A DNA stretch of 64,000 bases from an uncultured Sulfitobacter sp. (lineage in GTDB: Bacteria; Pseudomonadota; Alphaproteobacteria; Rhodobacterales; Rhodobacteraceae), in assembly GCA_947492925.1 (NCBI GenBank), contig CANLOQ010000001.1, forward strand, positions 124,001 to 188,000, written 5' to 3'. A program made the translations under genes and the position numbers. A model generated the notes under the pieces. That model did no database searches and was not told the origin of the DNA. It was given only the letters and a program-made list of their open reading frames with translations. This document shows, piece by piece, positions 61,783 to 64,000 of this stretch (positions are counted from its first letter, which is position 1; each line of letters begins with the position of its first letter).

Positions 61783-63201
61783 TCACGGCAAATACCGCTG
61801 CACAAAACCGACCACGCGCTTGACCATGTCGCTTTCAAACAGACGCGGGCTGAAATACGCGCCCGTCGCGCGTTTGTTGATCTCTCCGATTGTCGGATAG
61901 GGGGCAACCATCGCTGCAATCTGGCTCATTTTCATACGGTTGGCCAGCGCCAGCGCCCACAGGTTGATCAGCTCGCCCGCCTGATAGCCGACAATCGACG
62001 CCCCCACGGGCCGCCCCTTCACCACCATCACCTTGATCAAACCCTTGGTCTTGCGCTCTGCAATCGCCCGGTCATTGTGGTTGTAGTGAAACCGCACCAC
62101 CTCCAGTGCGGGCCCGTGCTTTTTCTTGGCCTGCGCTTCGGTCAGCCCCACCTGTGACAGTTCCGGCTCGGTGTAGGTGGCCCAGGGGATATGCGCCGTC
62201 TTGGCCTTGGACGGCAGACCAAACAGCATGGACCGGATGATCACACCCGCATGATAGCCCGCCACATGGGTAAACTGCATCCCGCCCGCCACATCGCCAA
62301 TCGCATAGACCTTGCGGTTGCTCGTGCGCAGCCCGTCGTCCACCTTGATCCCGGTCTTTGACGGTTTGATCCCTGCCGCCTCCAGATCCAGCTTATCGGT
62401 GTTGCTCTTGCGCCCCACGGCCATCAGCAGATGCGAGCCCTTGAAGACACGGCCATCCTTGGCCTCAACCTCAATCGCACCCGCCGTGCCGCGTATCTCA
62501 GCGGCCAGCGCGTCTTCCTCAATCACCACGCCCTCTTCGCGCAGCGTGTCCAGCACGATTTCTGCCAGTTCAGGATCATCCTTGCCCAGCGCCTTGGCAC
62601 CCTCGATCACCGTCACCTTGCAGCCCATGCGGATATGCGCCTGCGCCATTTCCATCCCGATAGGACCACCTCCGATGATCAGCAGATGCTCGGGCTTTTC
62701 ACGCAGATCAAACAGTGTCTCGTTGGTCTCATAGGGCACGCTGTCCAGCCCCGGAATGGGCGGCACCAGCGGCGATGACCCGGTCGCAATAACGATGCGC
62801 CGCGCCTTGATCACCGTATCGCCCGCCTGCACTTCTTTGTCAGAGATAAAGCGCCCGTATTCCCGGATCACATTGATCCCGAACCCCTCAAACCGCTCCT
62901 GGCTGTCCACCGGCGCGATCTGCGCGATCACATCCGCGACGTGATCCTTGGCGGCGGCATAATCGACCGCGCCCGCCGCATCCGCCACACCGTATTGCGC
63001 CGAATGGCGCTGCCCATAGGCCGCCTTGCCCGTCGCAATCAACGCCTTGGAGGGGACACAGCCAAAGTTCAGGCAATCGCCCCCCATCTTGTGCCCTTCC
63101 AGCAGGACCACATCCGCGCCCATCTGCGCCGCCCCAGCCGCCACCGACAACCCGCCAGAGCCTGCGCCGATAATCAAAATATCCGTCTTGATACGTTTCA
63201 T
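61783..63201 (-). CDS. Pyridine nucleotide-disulfide oxidoreductase (Lpd/MerA type)
   Basis: A 472-residue flavoprotein. FAD site ILIIGAGSGGLSVAAGAAQMG, redox disulfide GGDCLNFGCVPSKALIA (Cys near 42 and 47), NAD(P) site LLIIGGGPIGMEMAQAH, and second FAD contact VYAIGDVAGGMQFTHVAGYH; the dimerisation domain ends with the catalytic APYPTIGEINK region, where the usual HPT is replaced by YPT. So it is not a standard dihydrolipoyl dehydrogenase; this group often follows TVP38 genes and its substrate is unknown. The ATG overlaps the TVP38 stop (ATGA). Confidence 0.9.
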   Translation of the reverse strand: MKRIKTDILIIGAGSGGLSVAAGAAQMGADVVLLEGHKMGGDCLNFGCVPSKALIATGKAAYGQRHSAQYGVADAAGAVDYAAAKDHVADVIAQIAPVDSQERFEGFGINVIREYGRFISDKEVQAGDTVIKARRIVIATGSSPLVPPIPGLDSVPYETNETLFDLREKPEHLLIIGGGPIGMEMAQAHIRMGCKVTVIEGAKALGKDDPELAEIVLDTLREEGVVIEEDALAAEIRGTAGAIEVEAKDGRVFKGSHLLMAVGRKSNTDKLDLEAAGIKPSKTGIKVDDGLRTSNRKVYAIGDVAGGMQFTHVAGYHAGVIIRSMLFGLPSKAKTAHIPWATYTEPELSQVGLTEAQAKKKHGPALEVVRFHYNHNDRAIAERKTKGLIKVMVVKGRPVGASIVGYQAGELINLWALALANRMKMSQIAAMVAPYPTIGEINKRATGAYFSPRLFESDMVKRVVGFVQRYLP

Positions 63202-63941
63202 TCCGTAAGGTCCTTCTTGCCGGTCACGGCCTTGATGATCACGGGCAGCACCGACAACAGGCACAGGCCGAGAATGGGCAGCAAGATATGTGGCTCGAAT
63301 ATGATGGCAAGGTTTGGGGTCTCACCCTTGGCAAACACCTCGCCCAAACCCGCGCCAACGGAAGTATAAACAAGCGACCCCGGAATAATCCCGATAAAGG
63401 TCGAGAGCGCAAACCGGTAGAGCGGCACGCCCACAAAGGCGGGGATCAGGTTGGCCACGAAAAACGGCACCGCCGGCACCAGCCGGATGAAAAACAGCAT
63501 CGACCACTGGTTTTCGTCGATGCCTTTCTTGATCTTCGAGACAAGCCCCTCAGACGCATCCATCCGCGCCTGCAATTTTTTGCCCAGCCCCATGCGCGCC
63601 GCCAGAAAGATAAGCACCGCCCCGATGGTGGCCCCCGTGATGTTGACAATCGTGCCCAGCGCCGTGCCAAACAGGAACCCACCCGTCAGTGTCCCAATCG
63701 CGGCCCCCGGCAATGAAAACGCCACGATGGTCACGTAAATCGCGATGAACACCAGCACCGTCAGCACAAAATTGCTGTCGCGAAAGGCAATCAGCGCCTC
63801 ACGGTTGTCGCGCAGCGCCTCAAAACTCAGATAATCGCGCAGCGTGACCGCCCCGATCACCGCCACCGTCGCAATCGCAATCAGCGGGAGATATCGGCGC
63901 AAACCCGATTTTTCTGTCTCTGGTTCTGTCATGTCAGTCAT
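63198..63941 (-). CDS. TVP38/TMEM64 (DedA-like) membrane protein
   Basis: A 247-residue integral membrane protein. About six membrane segments are visible; the core has FSLPGAAIGTLTGGFLFGTALG (TVP38 glycine-rich motif) and FFIRLVPAVPFFVANLIPAFVGVPLYRFALSTFIGIIPGSLVYTSVGAG (key residues RLVPAVPF and GIIPGS). Family members may move lipids or ions. Overlaps the flavoprotein gene, forming a pair seen in many proteobacteria. About 59 bp remain to the window end; no further gene can be called. Confidence 0.92.
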   Translation of the reverse strand: MTDMTEPETEKSGLRRYLPLIAIATVAVIGAVTLRDYLSFEALRDNREALIAFRDSNFVLTVLVFIAIYVTIVAFSLPGAAIGTLTGGFLFGTALGTIVNITGATIGAVLIFLAARMGLGKKLQARMDASEGLVSKIKKGIDENQWSMLFFIRLVPAVPFFVANLIPAFVGVPLYRFALSTFIGIIPGSLVYTSVGAGLGEVFAKGETPNLAIIFEPHILLPILGLCLLSVLPVIIKAVTGKKDLTE

Positions 63942-64000
63942 CTATGGCACCCTTTCGGTCCGAACGCATCTGTCTTGTCTCAACAGATGCCCCGCCGCAG

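Overview
The window reads as a chromosomal segment of a GC-rich alphaproteobacterium of the Rhodobacteraceae (marine roseobacter type). Support comes from gene order (argH, tiny lipoproteins, lysA, DUF4175 protein), the B12-dependent ribonucleotide reductase, short-form HisG with HisZ, a BMP-type purine nucleoside ABC transporter joined to xdhABC, several DMGDH-type and FAD oxidases, a solitary ectoine synthase and an haloalkane dehalogenase. No rRNA, CRISPR, prophage or replication origin was seen.

Layout. 1-4002: a minus-strand operon for arginine/lysine end steps (argH, two tiny lipoproteins, a DUF2834 membrane protein, lysA, and a DUF4175 protein cut by the window edge). It faces a TlpA-type thioredoxin across only 22 bp. 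4643-9603: a Hint-domain protein, a MarR-type regulator, a BadF-type sugar kinase, a class III aminotransferase and a DUF2461 protein. 9709-21122: housekeeping genes, namely nrdJ, hisS-hisZ-hisG, slyX, a lipoprotein and dnaE.

21305-30918: one plus-strand unit of eight or nine mostly overlapping genes. xdhA-xdhB-xdhC make a molybdenum xanthine dehydrogenase, and the following genes make a two-domain ATPase, two permeases, an extra small membrane protein and a BMP solute-binding protein. A strong terminator closes it. The genes together imply uptake of purine nucleosides or bases followed by oxidation to urate. 31108-38136: an exported esterase, a DUF3047 protein, a lone EctC, a GST with a TetR regulator, and a four-gene unit (aldo/keto reductase, FAD oxidase, DUF938 methyltransferase, GH25 lysozyme lipoprotein).

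38141-52785: diacylglycerol kinase, a DMGDH/sarcosine-dehydrogenase-type flavoprotein, three tandem divergent paralogues of small exported proteins with no known function (42667-44277), a D-lactate-dehydrogenase-type flavoprotein, gamma-glutamyltransferase, a D-2-hydroxyacid dehydrogenase, an SH3-domain protein, an haloalkane dehalogenase, a quinone reductase and a BON-MscS channel.

52849-60258: an accessory interval lying exactly between tRNA-Gln and tRNA-Arg. It holds a decayed IS5-family transposase, a hydrolase/cupin pair with a divergent AraC regulator, a davA-davB pair (lysine 2-monooxygenase and 5-aminovaleramidase), and the amino-terminal stump of an MmeI-type DNA methyltransferase whose stop codon overlaps the davA start. 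The last 4 kb hold a sensor kinase, a Lpd/MerA-type flavoprotein and a TVP38-family membrane protein.

The most promising unexplained items are the three-paralogue exported protein cluster, the small membrane protein inside the nucleoside transporter operon, the in-frame palindromic element in xdhA, and the methyltransferase stump coupled to davAB. Family assignments are from recognising motifs by eye; no database search was run.
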